NCBI GenBank assembly: GCA_029379215.1
Contig: JAQYWO010000002.1
Location: 19,351-83,350 of the forward strand
DNA length: 64,000 bases
Source of the DNA: Rhizonema sp. PD37
Lineage (GTDB): Bacteria > Cyanobacteriota > Cyanobacteriia > Cyanobacteriales > Nostocaceae
Direction of reading: 5' to 3'
Each line of letters starts with the position of its first letter. The first letter of the stretch is position 1. Below are positions 17,674-27,469 of this stretch, piece by piece. A program made the position numbers and the translations under genes. The notes beneath the pieces are model-generated. The model saw nothing but the letters and a program-made list of their open reading frames with translations, made no database searches and was not told where the DNA came from.

Positions 17674-18013
17674 AGTGTTGCCTGACGGTAGCGAACAACC
17701 CTTTCCTAAACAGCCGATGCGTTCGATGACCGAAGAAGAAATTTATGCTGCGGCTCTAAGCGACCCTGACGCGCAGCCGCTTACAGAGGCAGATTTAGCC
17801 CGTATGAAGCGGGTATCCCGTGTAAAAATTATCCGCCGTGCTTTGCACTTGACACAAGAGGAATTTGCCGCCCGTTACCATATCCCCCTCGGCACTCTGC
17901 GGGACTGGGAGCAAGGACGCAGCGAACCAGACCAGACCGCAAAGGCTTACCTGAAGGTGATCGCCGCCAATCCAGAAGCTATTTATCAAGCCTTGCAAGC
18001 TACCCCTCATTAG
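17621..18013 (+). CDS. HTH (XRE-like) antitoxin partner of BrnT
   Basis: IIRRALHLTQEEFAARYHIPLGTLRDWEQGRSEPDQTAKAYLKVI; overlaps the BrnT ORF by 53 nt. Confidence 0.85.
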   Translation: MNETIITARMHKDGTVVEVLPDGSEQPFPKQPMRSMTEEEIYAAALSDPDAQPLTEADLARMKRVSRVKIIRRALHLTQEEFAARYHIPLGTLRDWEQGRSEPDQTAKAYLKVIAANPEAIYQALQATPH

Positions 18014-18037
18014 GAGAGCTACTCAGATCTTTATTAT

Positions 18038-18244
18038 ATGAGTGAGCATTTTATTTCCCTGCCAAAGAATGTTTACTGTCACCTGCTAACTGTTGCCAAA
18101 ACGCAGGGAATGACACCTGCTGATTGGATTGCGTCACAAATCCCTACCAATGTTGATCAGCAAATCCCTCAAACCTCTTCACTCTCAGGCCTGATTGGCG
18201 CAATTAATAGTCAGGTTGAACCGTCTCCGAGAAAAAAGGAATAG
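18038..18244 (+). CDS. Small antitoxin-like protein without an evident toxin partner
   Basis: MSEHFISLPKNVYCHLLTVAKTQGMTPADWIASQI resembles short cyanobacterial proteins that precede PIN toxins. Confidence 0.5.
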   Translation: MSEHFISLPKNVYCHLLTVAKTQGMTPADWIASQIPTNVDQQIPQTSSLSGLIGAINSQVEPSPRKKE

Positions 18245-18724
18245 TCAGAACTTAATACCAACTTTTGACCCTAAGCTGGTAAAACCTTTTAAATATGCGA
18301 TCAGGTATATCTGTAAAACAACTGTCTTGCTCACAACCTATGTGCTATAGCTCTTGTCTTTCTACCATTTGTTGAAGCTTATTGCCTCCGCGATTGTCCT
18401 GGAACTGTATCACTAGACGGGATCAGCAACGGAACAGAAAATGCGGTTAGTGTGTTTTAATAAAATACTTATCTAATAACCTAAGTTGCGGGTTATCAGA
18501 TACAAATCTACCATTTCAGGCGATCGCATATGGCGAGTTGGCGATTACGCCGAAGCGCAATTGGAATTCCGCTTTTAGTGGTCAATAACTGGACTCTAAA
18601 TCTCGTGAAAAGTCAGGTTCAATTATGGGTTGTATATCCGACACGAATACTCCGATATTTCTTGGCGAGTGCGCGTAGATTGCGATTAAACGTTGGTGCG
18701 GCTTCAACTTGAATCAACGATCGC

Positions 18725-18970
18725 TCAGACATCTTCAAGTCCTTCCCAAAGTTGAGTCACGGGAATTGTTTGTCCAGTCATAGCTTCATGCCAAGCTTGA
18801 CGAAAATCTTCTACAATCGCTTTTTTGGATGGCTCATCTTCATCAATACCTGCTATTTCTGGGATGAGAACAATTACTTCAACTCGACTGTTCTGATCTA
18901 TCATTAAGGGATGATCTAAAGTTAGTTTTCCATGCTGATTAATGGTTGCCATAACTTTAATTGCTTTCAT
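18725..18970 (-). CDS. Small antitoxin-like protein
   Basis: MKAIKVMATINQHGKLTLDHPLMIDQNSRVEVIVLIPE...FRQAWHEAMTGQTIPVTQLWEGLEDV; common cyanobacterial family. Confidence 0.6.
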   Translation of the reverse strand: MKAIKVMATINQHGKLTLDHPLMIDQNSRVEVIVLIPEIAGIDEDEPSKKAIVEDFRQAWHEAMTGQTIPVTQLWEGLEDV

Positions 18971-19180
18971 GGAAACTCCTATCGTTTGAGATTATATTTT
19001 AGAGAAATTAGCCTTTGAGCATAGGCGATAAGTGTGATCCTGCTAGGATTCATCACAACTATCAACAACTTTATCTAATTTTAATTCATTTAAGATGAGA
19101 GGAAATTCAAATCTTGCACCAACTCCTGCTACATAAAATGCGTGCGGCAGTTGATACAATGGGAGAACCCTTGCAATCCG

Positions 19181-19444
19181 ATGCTAAGCGTCATGAGTCA
19201 ATATATTCAGCCATTAAACTTACAAATATCACCTGATTCGTTAAATCAGGGTGAATATGCTATCCGTCAGGAATTAGCCTTACAATTATATGGACAGCAT
19301 ATTTTTACTTTTGCTCAAGCACGCCAGCTAGCTAACTTATCTGTGTGGAAATTTCAACAACTGTTGGGACAAAATAAAATAGAACGTCATTATAATGAAA
19401 TGGATTTAGCCGAAGATATGAAGATCATTGAATCAGGTTTTTAG
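19181..19444 (+). CDS. UPF0175-family antitoxin-like protein
   Basis: EYAIRQELALQLYGQHIFTFAQARQLANLSVWKFQQLLGQNKIERHYNEMDLAEDM. Confidence 0.8.
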   Translation: MLSVMSQYIQPLNLQISPDSLNQGEYAIRQELALQLYGQHIFTFAQARQLANLSVWKFQQLLGQNKIERHYNEMDLAEDMKIIESGF

Positions 19445-19456
19445 AAATTAGAAATC

Positions 19457-19946
19457 GTGACAGTTATTTGTAATGCGACACCTCTCATCAACTTTGCTGC
19501 TATCAATCACCTTGATATCTTGGAAGCTGTATTTGGGAAAATTATTATTCCCCAAGCTGTCTATGATGAAACAACTGTATCAGGGTTTCCCGGCTCAGAA
19601 TTTGTGTTGCAAGCTGTGACTTACGCTATTGTTAAAAATTCGTTCAGTTTCCAAAATAGCGCTCAGCATACCATCAGATTTAGATAATGGTGAATGGGAA
19701 GTGATCGCTTTAGCGTTGGAAATTGGTGAACAGCGAATACTGTTAGACGAACGTGAAGCACGTCAAGTAGCTCAAATGAGATTACAAGTAATTGGTACTC
19801 TAGGTATTCTTTTATTGGCAAAAAATAGGAAGATAATTACACAAGTTCAACCTTTGTTGGATGCGATGATGGATACTGCTCAATATTGGGTGAGTCGTAC
19901 TCTATACAAACAAGTCTTGCAACAAGCGGGAGAATTTATTGAGTAA
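19457..19946 (+). pseudogene. DUF3368/PIN-like toxin interrupted by a frameshift
   Basis: Frame 2: MTVICNATPLINFAAINHLDILEAVFGKIIIPQAVYDE; frame 3 continues with IPSDLDNGEWEVIALALEIGEQRILLDEREARQVAQ; break near 19625-19640. Confidence 0.8.
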
Positions 19947-20080
19947 ATAGAAGCTCAGTACTGCTTAGGTGAAGTTAAGCACAATCCAAAATATAAAATT
20001 AAATAAAGGCTTTTAGTTGCGTTCGTAGTGCGACTCAGTCAGCCTGTTACCAGACAGTACAACTACGAAAAAAATAAAAT

Positions 20081-20103
20081 CCCCGACTTCGCAGAAGTCG
20101 GGC
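20081..20103. repeat. CCCGACTTC-GCA-GAAGTCGGG palindrome, possible purT terminator
   Basis: Inverted repeat just after the purT stop on the minus strand. Confidence 0.55.
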
Positions 20104-20109
20104 ATCTGT

Positions 20110-21270
20110 CTACGAAGCTAACTTTATCTGACTTGCGGCTTTTGTCGCCTTTTCCCGCGCTTGTTGAATGTTATTTCCTTTAGCTAAAGCCACTCCCATG
20201 CGCCGATAAGGATGGGCGTTAGGTTTCCCGAATAGGCGGATATCTACATCTTTCTCTGAAAGTGCCTCAGCTACACCTGTGAATGCTACAGTATCTGAAT
20301 GTTCCGTAGCTAAAATGACAGCACTGGCAGCAGCACCTAACTGTTGTATATGCGGAATAGGCAACCCGAGAATTGCTCTGAGGTGTAGTTCAAATTCGTT
20401 GAGATTTTGCGAGATTAATGTTACCATTCCCGTATCATGAGGTCTAGGGGAAAGTTCGGAGAAAATCACTTCGTCTTTGGTAAGAAAAAATTCTACTCCA
20501 AAAATTCCCGCTCCTCCTAATGCATCTGTGACTTTTTTGGCTGTTGTTTGTGCTGAGACTATCATCTTTTCGGGAATTTCTGCGGGTTGCCAAGATTCTT
20601 GATAATCTCCTCTTTCTTGACGATGACCAATCGGAGAACAGAAAATTGTTGGTGCATTCCACTGCTTAATTGTCAGTAAAGTAATCTCAATCTCAAAATC
20701 AATAAACTCTTCGACTATCACTTTTTGGCTATCACCTCTGGAATTGGCGATCGCATACAACCATGCCTTTTCAACTTCACTCTTGTCTTTCACAACAGAT
20801 TGCCCTTTGCCTGAAGATGACATTACAGGTTTGACAACATTGGGAAACCCGATTTCACAAGAAACAGCAATCAACTCTTCTAGGGCGATCGCATAAGCAT
20901 ATTTAGCAGTGCGAATGCCTAACTTGTCATGAGCAAGATTCCTAATTCTATCACGGTTCATTGTGTAGTTAGTTGCTGCCGCAGTTGGGATCACAGTAAA
21001 GCCTTTTTGCTCAAATTCCAGAAGTTTTTCGGTTCTAATTGCTTCTATTTCTGGTATAATAAAGTTAGGCTGATGCTTAGTAACAATAGTTTCCAAATCA
21101 TCAGCACTTAGCATGGAAATGACCTCACAACAATCAGCAACTTGCATAGCCGGAGCATTGGCATAGCGATCGACAGCAATTACATAATTACCAAGACGTT
21201 GAGCCGCAATAACAAATTCTTTACCGAGTTCTCCTGAACCCAGTAGCATTAATTTTTGTGGTAGCTTCAT
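20110..21270 (-). CDS. purT: Phosphoribosylglycinamide formyltransferase 2
   Basis: KLMLLGSGELGKEFVIAAQRLGNYVIAVDRYANAPAMQVAD; ATP-grasp motifs; ELSPRPHDTGMVTLISQ. Confidence 0.96.
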   Translation of the reverse strand: MKLPQKLMLLGSGELGKEFVIAAQRLGNYVIAVDRYANAPAMQVADCCEVISMLSADDLETIVTKHQPNFIIPEIEAIRTEKLLEFEQKGFTVIPTAAATNYTMNRDRIRNLAHDKLGIRTAKYAYAIALEELIAVSCEIGFPNVVKPVMSSSGKGQSVVKDKSEVEKAWLYAIANSRGDSQKVIVEEFIDFEIEITLLTIKQWNAPTIFCSPIGHRQERGDYQESWQPAEIPEKMIVSAQTTAKKVTDALGGAGIFGVEFFLTKDEVIFSELSPRPHDTGMVTLISQNLNEFELHLRAILGLPIPHIQQLGAAASAVILATEHSDTVAFTGVAEALSEKDVDIRLFGKPNAHPYRRMGVALAKGNNIQQAREKATKAASQIKLAS

Positions 21271-22272
21271 CTGAAAACCTCAAGGAGACAGGAGACGGAA
21301 GGGATTTGCTTCATCATTTTACTCATCATCCTGCACTGAATCAAACCTAGCACCACGTAGTTGTAAATCTTGACGTTGAATCTTTGTCAAAATATTGTAA
21401 AACCAATTATTGCGCTTCTCTGTCAATATCTCGCGTCTCGAGCTGAACTTAGGCTTCTTGAGCCAGAAGCAACAGCACAAACTTTCGTCGGAACGTTAGT
21501 GCATGTTGTGATTTCTCAGCAAATGCGATCGCCTCATCGATAACTTGATTTACCTGATCGTTAGAACAGATCTAAGTGCTAAGTAGAGTAATAACTTCTT
21601 TAACAGCTCCACATGCACTTCTGTGTCGGAAAAAGTCGTGGTGTTCACTGGCAATTTTTTCCACAGCCAGGAGAAAATGGAACATCTGCTCCAGTAGGTG
21701 GGTAAAATATGTGAACAAAGTATTTTCTAAAATACAAATTTTTATTGTTGTTTTAGATAGCGAGAGTCCCGTAGATGATTTACCAATGGTCAAAAGCATT
21801 CCTAGTGAGTGGAAGTTTATTCTTCCCATTCAAACTAAGAATCACCTGTTTATACTCCTTTGAGCAGGAATATGCACCTTATAAAAACAGCAACTGTAGT
21901 ATCCTTAGGGCGTCGGGGAAATGGCGTTATCCTGGAGAATGATATTGTATATTTACAGAAGAAAAGTTTTTACATGATGTTTATAGAATGCATCGCTGGC
22001 AGAACTAGCAAACAAAATCTCAGTAAAATTCCTGATTTTTGCGTCTGTTTGATAATAATTTCTAAAGTATTGTGTAGAAAAGTTGAGTTCATGTTAGGTT
22101 AAGCTATGGAAAGAACAAATATACTGACTATTTTTCCTTCGGAGAACGCAAAATTAACTATTGGCAGAGGTCGATAGATGGTTATATCTATGATGTGTTA
22201 ATGAAGAGATATTTCCTAACTAAAATATTTATTATCTAATTTTTAGGAAAATTAAAAAATAAGGTTAATTAA

Positions 22273-24759
22273 ATGAAAGTTTACTGCACCCGTCCTGGTT
22301 GCCAAAGGAATGAAAATGATATTGCTGATGAACTCCTGGAAAGTTTGAGACATACCGCGTTTAGACAACAGCAGTATTGTGTTCACTGTGGTATGCCTTT
22401 AATTCTAGCAAATCAATACTTGCCAAGAAAAGAATTAGGTTCGGGAGGGTTCGGGAGAACGTTTTGTGCATTGGATCTGAATACTGCAGCAGAAAAACCA
22501 GCAGTAAGAGTCATCAAACAATTACATCCAATAAAACCTCTGCAACCATCACAGTTGCAAACAGTAGAACGGTTATTTCGCAGAGAGGCAAAGGTTTTGG
22601 ATGGTTTGAACCACACACAGATCCCTCGATTGTATGCATTTTTTGAGTTAGTAGAACCTGTTGACTTTCGAGGTATTACCCCATTAGGAGAACCACAAAA
22701 ATTCTTTTACTTAGTGCAGGAATATATTGAGGGTGATGATTTATTGAAAGAGTTAGAAGATCGAAAAGTACAAGGTAAGAAATTTTCGGAAGCTGAAGTT
22801 ATAGAAATTCTCAAACAGATGTTAGGAGTCTTAAAATATACTCACGAGTATAGCGATGAGCGTACGAAAGGAGTGATACATAGAGATATCAAACCCTCGA
22901 ATATTGTCTGTCGGAAAAAGGATAATAAGCTTTATTTAATAGACTTTGGTGCAGTCAAACAAGTCATACAAGTCGTAGAGGAGGGAGCATCCGAAAATGA
23001 GACTTTGATACTTACTCCAGGGTTTTCACCTCCTGAGCAAATGAATGCAAAAAGGGTACAGTTTTCATCGGATTTATATTCTTTAGCTGCTACGTGCGTT
23101 TTTCTGCTAACAGGTGAAAATCCTGGCAGTATCGGAATTCCTTATGATCTTGAGGAATGGAAAAAACATACTACAGTTACTAAACGCTTTGCAGCGATCT
23201 TAGATAAAATGTTATCGCCTTTTCCACCAGATAGATTTCAGTCTGCGGATCAGATACTACAGGCGTTGAAACAAAAGAGTTGGCAGTGGTGGAAAGTGGG
23301 TTTGGTTAGTTCGGCAAGTGTTGCTGCGATCGCAATTGTCGCCATAATTTATAAAATCACTTCTGTCCAACAGCCTCTACTTCCGGCAAATTACTTCAGT
23401 TTGGGAGAAAAATCTTTATTCAATGAAAGCGATATTAGCAATTCATCTCCAAAATGTCAACAAGCTTATGAGAAAAAGAAAGAAGGAATCCAAGCTTTTG
23501 CCGCTCAAAATTTTCCAGTTGCCAAGGATAAATTCCAAGCTGCCATAGATTTATTTAAAGCTTCTCATGATATTAATTGCTCTGCTAATTCAGAAACACA
23601 AGTCTTTTTAAACAACGCTAAAGCCAACATCAGTAATAATCCCCTCACAATTGCAATTGTGGTTCCCATTAACGGGAAACCTCAATTTAGTAAGATTGCC
23701 GCCCAAATGCTTCGTGGGGTTGCCCACGTTCAAGATAATTTAAATAATCAAGAAGATGGTATCCAAGGGCGATTGTTACAGGTTTTAATTGTTAAAGACG
23801 ACAATAACCCTGATATAGCCAAAAAAGTTGCTTTGGCTCTTGCTCTGAACAATATTCCAGAGAAGATAGTCAATAATATTTTAGGAGTTGTTGGTCATTT
23901 CAGCAGTGATGATACTGTGACAGCAGGAGAGATTTACCAAAGCAATCAACTTGTGGCAGTTTCTCCTACAAGTACAGCTGTCAGACAGTTGCACTCTAGC
24001 ACTTCTGGCTATCAGTTTAATTTAAGCAAGCATGTTTTCCGCACGTCTCCTAGTGACACCGTTGCTGCTGACAATTTATTTCAGTATGTACAAAGAAATA
24101 TAGGTTCTGGAAAAGCCGCTATTTTTTTCAACTCTGAACAGAAATATAGTACATCTCTTAAAGAAGCATTTGAGAAAAAATTTGCGGCTTCCGACGTTAT
24201 TTCGTGTGATGTATCCAAGTATAGGATGGATGAATGCGCACCAAAGGCATTAGGCGCAAAGTTAGTCATGCTAGCTTTAAGCGCTGACGAAGCAACAGAA
24301 AAGGTATTATTGGCCATTGAACTGAATAGTAGTAAAATACCTTTGTTAGGTGGAGATGCTTTGTACAGTGACGATAAGCTATCCTTTGGCGATAAAGCTA
24401 AAGACTTGATACTTGCTGTCCCTGCACATGTAGATCTTACTCCCCAATGGTTTCAAAGAGAATCTATCAGCTTTTGGGGAGATCAATTTGTGGGATGGCG
24501 AACGATTACAGCTTATGATGCAGCTCAAGTCATTGTGGAAGGGCTGAAGAAGCAAGGGAATAATCCCACTCGCCAAGGTTTATACGACGTCTTAAACAAT
24601 CCGAAATTTTCAATTCAAGGTGCGACAGGAACAGTAGAATTTGATAAATCGCACGATCGCAAAGTCCATTCTCAAGATGAAAATAAGCTGGGTGTGTTAG
24701 TTAAAGTTTGTCAGTCTGAGAAAAAGACACAGTATAAGTTTTGTTTGGTAAAACAATAG
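22273..24759 (+). CDS. Ser/Thr protein kinase with TM helix and C-terminal ABC-type substrate-binding domain
   Basis: CxxC-type pairs at N-terminus; LGSGGFGRTF, VIHRDIKPSNIV, LIDFGAVKQ; TM at VSSASVAAIAIVAIIY; LTIAIVVPINGKPQFSKIAAQMLRGVAHVQDNLN onward resembles a Leu/Ile/Val-binding fold. Confidence 0.92.
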   Translation: MKVYCTRPGCQRNENDIADELLESLRHTAFRQQQYCVHCGMPLILANQYLPRKELGSGGFGRTFCALDLNTAAEKPAVRVIKQLHPIKPLQPSQLQTVERLFRREAKVLDGLNHTQIPRLYAFFELVEPVDFRGITPLGEPQKFFYLVQEYIEGDDLLKELEDRKVQGKKFSEAEVIEILKQMLGVLKYTHEYSDERTKGVIHRDIKPSNIVCRKKDNKLYLIDFGAVKQVIQVVEEGASENETLILTPGFSPPEQMNAKRVQFSSDLYSLAATCVFLLTGENPGSIGIPYDLEEWKKHTTVTKRFAAILDKMLSPFPPDRFQSADQILQALKQKSWQWWKVGLVSSASVAAIAIVAIIYKITSVQQPLLPANYFSLGEKSLFNESDISNSSPKCQQAYEKKKEGIQAFAAQNFPVAKDKFQAAIDLFKASHDINCSANSETQVFLNNAKANISNNPLTIAIVVPINGKPQFSKIAAQMLRGVAHVQDNLNNQEDGIQGRLLQVLIVKDDNNPDIAKKVALALALNNIPEKIVNNILGVVGHFSSDDTVTAGEIYQSNQLVAVSPTSTAVRQLHSSTSGYQFNLSKHVFRTSPSDTVAADNLFQYVQRNIGSGKAAIFFNSEQKYSTSLKEAFEKKFAASDVISCDVSKYRMDECAPKALGAKLVMLALSADEATEKVLLAIELNSSKIPLLGGDALYSDDKLSFGDKAKDLILAVPAHVDLTPQWFQRESISFWGDQFVGWRTITAYDAAQVIVEGLKKQGNNPTRQGLYDVLNNPKFSIQGATGTVEFDKSHDRKVHSQDENKLGVLVKVCQSEKKTQYKFCLVKQ

Positions 24760-24856
24760 TCACAATAGCAAGGAGTGGGAGACGCGTCTGTAGCTTCCAC
24801 AATTCTGAATGAGCGCGTCTCTATACTTTTGCTAAGGGAGAAGTTGCGATCGCAAC

Positions 24857-26251
24857 TTATTCATGCCCAAGCCTTTTTTTGATTTCCTCAGCCAAATTTT
24901 CCAGAGGAACTTCGATTTGTTCGCGAGTTTTTAAATCTTTGAGAGAGGACTTTTGTGCTGTTGCTTCTGCAGAACCGATGATAACGCAAAATTGAATACC
25001 TTGTTTTTCAGCTAGTTGAAATTGTTTGCTAAGAGCTCGCTGTTCAAAGTTAGTGATAACATTAATTCCTAGCTTACGCAGCTTCTGAGACACATTCAAA
25101 TAAATAGGCATCAAATCATCTTGTATATTCATCACCATGACTTGCGCGGGAGTGGCGGCGAAGGAATTTAAAATATCAGCTTTCAACAACCGATAGATTA
25201 AGCGGGTTAAGCCAATCGAAATACCAACTCCAGGCATTTTCTCACCCAAAAACACTCCGACTAATTCTTCATACCTACCGCCAGAGCATATACTCCCTAA
25301 AGCTTCATGTCCGATAAGAGTTGTTTCGTATACTGTCCCTGTGTAATAATCAAGTCCACGAGCAATAGATAAATCAATACAGAAGCATTTTTCCGAAACT
25401 CCAAGATTGCGAACACCTGCAACAACTGTTTCTATCTCTGTAACTCCAGTACTAAATTCCTCAGCTTCAGGCATAGTTTCAGATAGGTGCTTGAGCTTAT
25501 CTAATACCTCATTAACTGTACCTTTAATTTTAATAAAGTCGATAATTTTTTGAGTTTGCTCTCCTGAAACGCTCTCTTTCTCTAAATCCTGTTTGACTTT
25601 CGCTTCACCAATTTTTTCTAAGGTATCAATAATACCAATGCAAGCTTTTATTTTGTTTTCCTCAATTCCCATTGACTTAAAGAAACCCGTGAGAATTTTG
25701 CGGTTATTGATGCGAATTAGAAAATCACCGATATTAATTGCTGCAAATATCTCAGAGATAATGGCAGGCATTTGAGCATCGTACAGCAAACTAAGTTCGC
25801 GACGAGCAACAACATCAATATCGCACTGACGGAACTGCCGATAACGTCCATCTTTTGCCCGTTCCCCGCGAAAAACAATATCCATCTGATAGCGAGCAAA
25901 GGGAAAAGTCAACTCATTTAAGTGACGGGCAATATACGCCGCCAAAGGAACTGTTTGATCAAACTTTAACGCCCTAGCTTCCGCTCCTGTTTCACCTGCT
26001 TTATCTTTCTCCGCTTGTCGATTTGGTGGCAAGATGGGATTGATACCATAAATGATGTTATCACCTTGATTGCCTTTGGCTTGTAGAACGTCCAAACGTT
26101 CTACTGCTGGAGTTTCTATAGGGGTAAATCCATAGCTTTCAAAAACCCTACGGATGGTATCGAGTAAATATAATTCTAGGCGCTTTTCACCTGGAAGAAA
26201 TTCTGTAAAGCCGCTAGGAGTCGAGAAATTTAATTTATCAGCTTTTGTCAT
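24857..26251 (-). CDS. hisS: Histidyl-tRNA synthetase
   Basis: GFTEFLPGEKRLELYLLDTIRRVFESYGFTPIETPAVE; FDQTVPLAAYIARH; ARGLDYYTGTVYE. Confidence 0.95.
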   Translation of the reverse strand: MTKADKLNFSTPSGFTEFLPGEKRLELYLLDTIRRVFESYGFTPIETPAVERLDVLQAKGNQGDNIIYGINPILPPNRQAEKDKAGETGAEARALKFDQTVPLAAYIARHLNELTFPFARYQMDIVFRGERAKDGRYRQFRQCDIDVVARRELSLLYDAQMPAIISEIFAAINIGDFLIRINNRKILTGFFKSMGIEENKIKACIGIIDTLEKIGEAKVKQDLEKESVSGEQTQKIIDFIKIKGTVNEVLDKLKHLSETMPEAEEFSTGVTEIETVVAGVRNLGVSEKCFCIDLSIARGLDYYTGTVYETTLIGHEALGSICSGGRYEELVGVFLGEKMPGVGISIGLTRLIYRLLKADILNSFAATPAQVMVMNIQDDLMPIYLNVSQKLRKLGINVITNFEQRALSKQFQLAEKQGIQFCVIIGSAEATAQKSSLKDLKTREQIEVPLENLAEEIKKRLGHE

Positions 26252-26300
26252 ACCTTTAATGAATAGTTGTTAATTTTATTGTCTATAGATAGGGTTAGTA

Positions 26301-26432
26301 CAATACCGTTCGGATAAGCAGAGGAGGAAAGAGTTGGTGGACAATTATTTCTTTCCTCCTCTGCTGCTCTACTCAAGAAAGCACCCCCTGCCTGCCTCAA
26401 CAGATAAATTCGCACGCTCCGTACCGTATTGG
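26301..26432. mobile_element. MITE-like element copy B
   Basis: caataccgttc...ccgtattgg ends; internal inverted repeat agcagaggaggaaag / ctttcctcctctgct; shares words with 14279-14434. Confidence 0.6.
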
Positions 26433-26729
26433 GTTGTCTAATAAGATTGAAGGATGTTCGAGTGGCACAACTCAAGGTAAGTATAAATGTGCAAGAAAGC
26501 TAAACCTGTAACGATAAGTAAAGTTATCCGAAACCCTCTTCCCGTGACTCATAGCTACCTTGTCTCAACCATAAATATTCACATGGACCTACTTAGTTTA
26601 AGATATAGACTATCTAACCACTATATCTAAGTAATGTTAACAGGATCTGAGACGAAGAAGATGTTCACTAGTTTTGATGCTTTACCTAATTGTAGCTAGA
26701 GCGCCGATCAATTTTAAAGAAAATCAGCT

Positions 26730-27131
26730 TTAGTTCACAAATAAACTCGGTTCAACATTAAAAAACTCTCCCAGCTTTTGGGCTAGTTCTAAATTTATCT
26801 TCTCTTGTCCATTACAAATATTATCAACCAAACCTTCTGTTCCCAAAACAGCAACCAAATCATCTCTACTTTTACTTGATTCTTCTAACAAGAATAACAG
26901 CATAGATACAGGAGCATTCTGCCGAATCGGCTGATAATATTCTTGTTCAAACTTTTCAATTAAAGTGATTAACAATTGATACAATTCATTTTCTTCTACA
27001 GTACGTTCCCTGTGCATTAAATCCTCCACAGTGGCTAAAGCGTGATCATTTTCTGCTTCAGTTTTGATCAGCTTGGGAAGATAAGCCGTTAATAATTCCT
27101 TGTATTTCTCTGGATTAAAAGTAAGAGTCAT
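26730..27131 (-). CDS. higA: HigA-like antitoxin
   Basis: MTLTFNPEKYKELLTAYLPKLIKTEAENDHALATVEDLMHRERTVEENELYQLLITLIEKFEQEYY; HTH-like C-terminus; start taken at internal Met 27131. Confidence 0.85.
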   Translation of the reverse strand: MTLTFNPEKYKELLTAYLPKLIKTEAENDHALATVEDLMHRERTVEENELYQLLITLIEKFEQEYYQPIRQNAPVSMLLFLLEESSKSRDDLVAVLGTEGLVDNICNGQEKINLELAQKLGEFFNVEPSLFVN

Positions 27132-27414
27132 TCTTCCATCCATCCTTATCATATTCTGCATGGGTTAAAATATATTTAATATAAATTAATTGCCCTTCGT
27201 AATCTATACTGACAATCAAGCGGTATTTATTTCCTTTAAGATTGAAAACGGTAAAACTACCAACAGCTTCAGCTTTCGGAAAAACCTGTTGTAGTTCAAT
27301 TAAACTTTTCCATTGCGCTTTAGTGGCAATTCTATACCAATTGCTTAGTATTTCTTGACAATCTGCATGATTTTCTCCATATTCTCTTAAAATTCTGAAA
27401 CTAATAACGTGCAT
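27115..27414 (-). CDS. higB: HigB-family toxin
   Basis: MHVISFRILREYGENHADCQEILSNWYRIATKAQWKSLIELQQVFPKAEAVGSFTVFNLKGNKYRLIV. Confidence 0.9.
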   Translation of the reverse strand: MHVISFRILREYGENHADCQEILSNWYRIATKAQWKSLIELQQVFPKAEAVGSFTVFNLKGNKYRLIVSIDYEGQLIYIKYILTHAEYDKDGWKNDSYF

Positions 27415-27469
27415 CTTCCCAAATTGTAGCTCTATGCTACCATTCTTCTTTTTATTTCCACTTACTTAC

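Noticed and set aside
21572-21863. Opposed ORFs 21572-21829 (-) and 21576-21863 (+)
   Set aside because: Mutually antisense, no recognisable motif; region looks like degraded intergenic DNA
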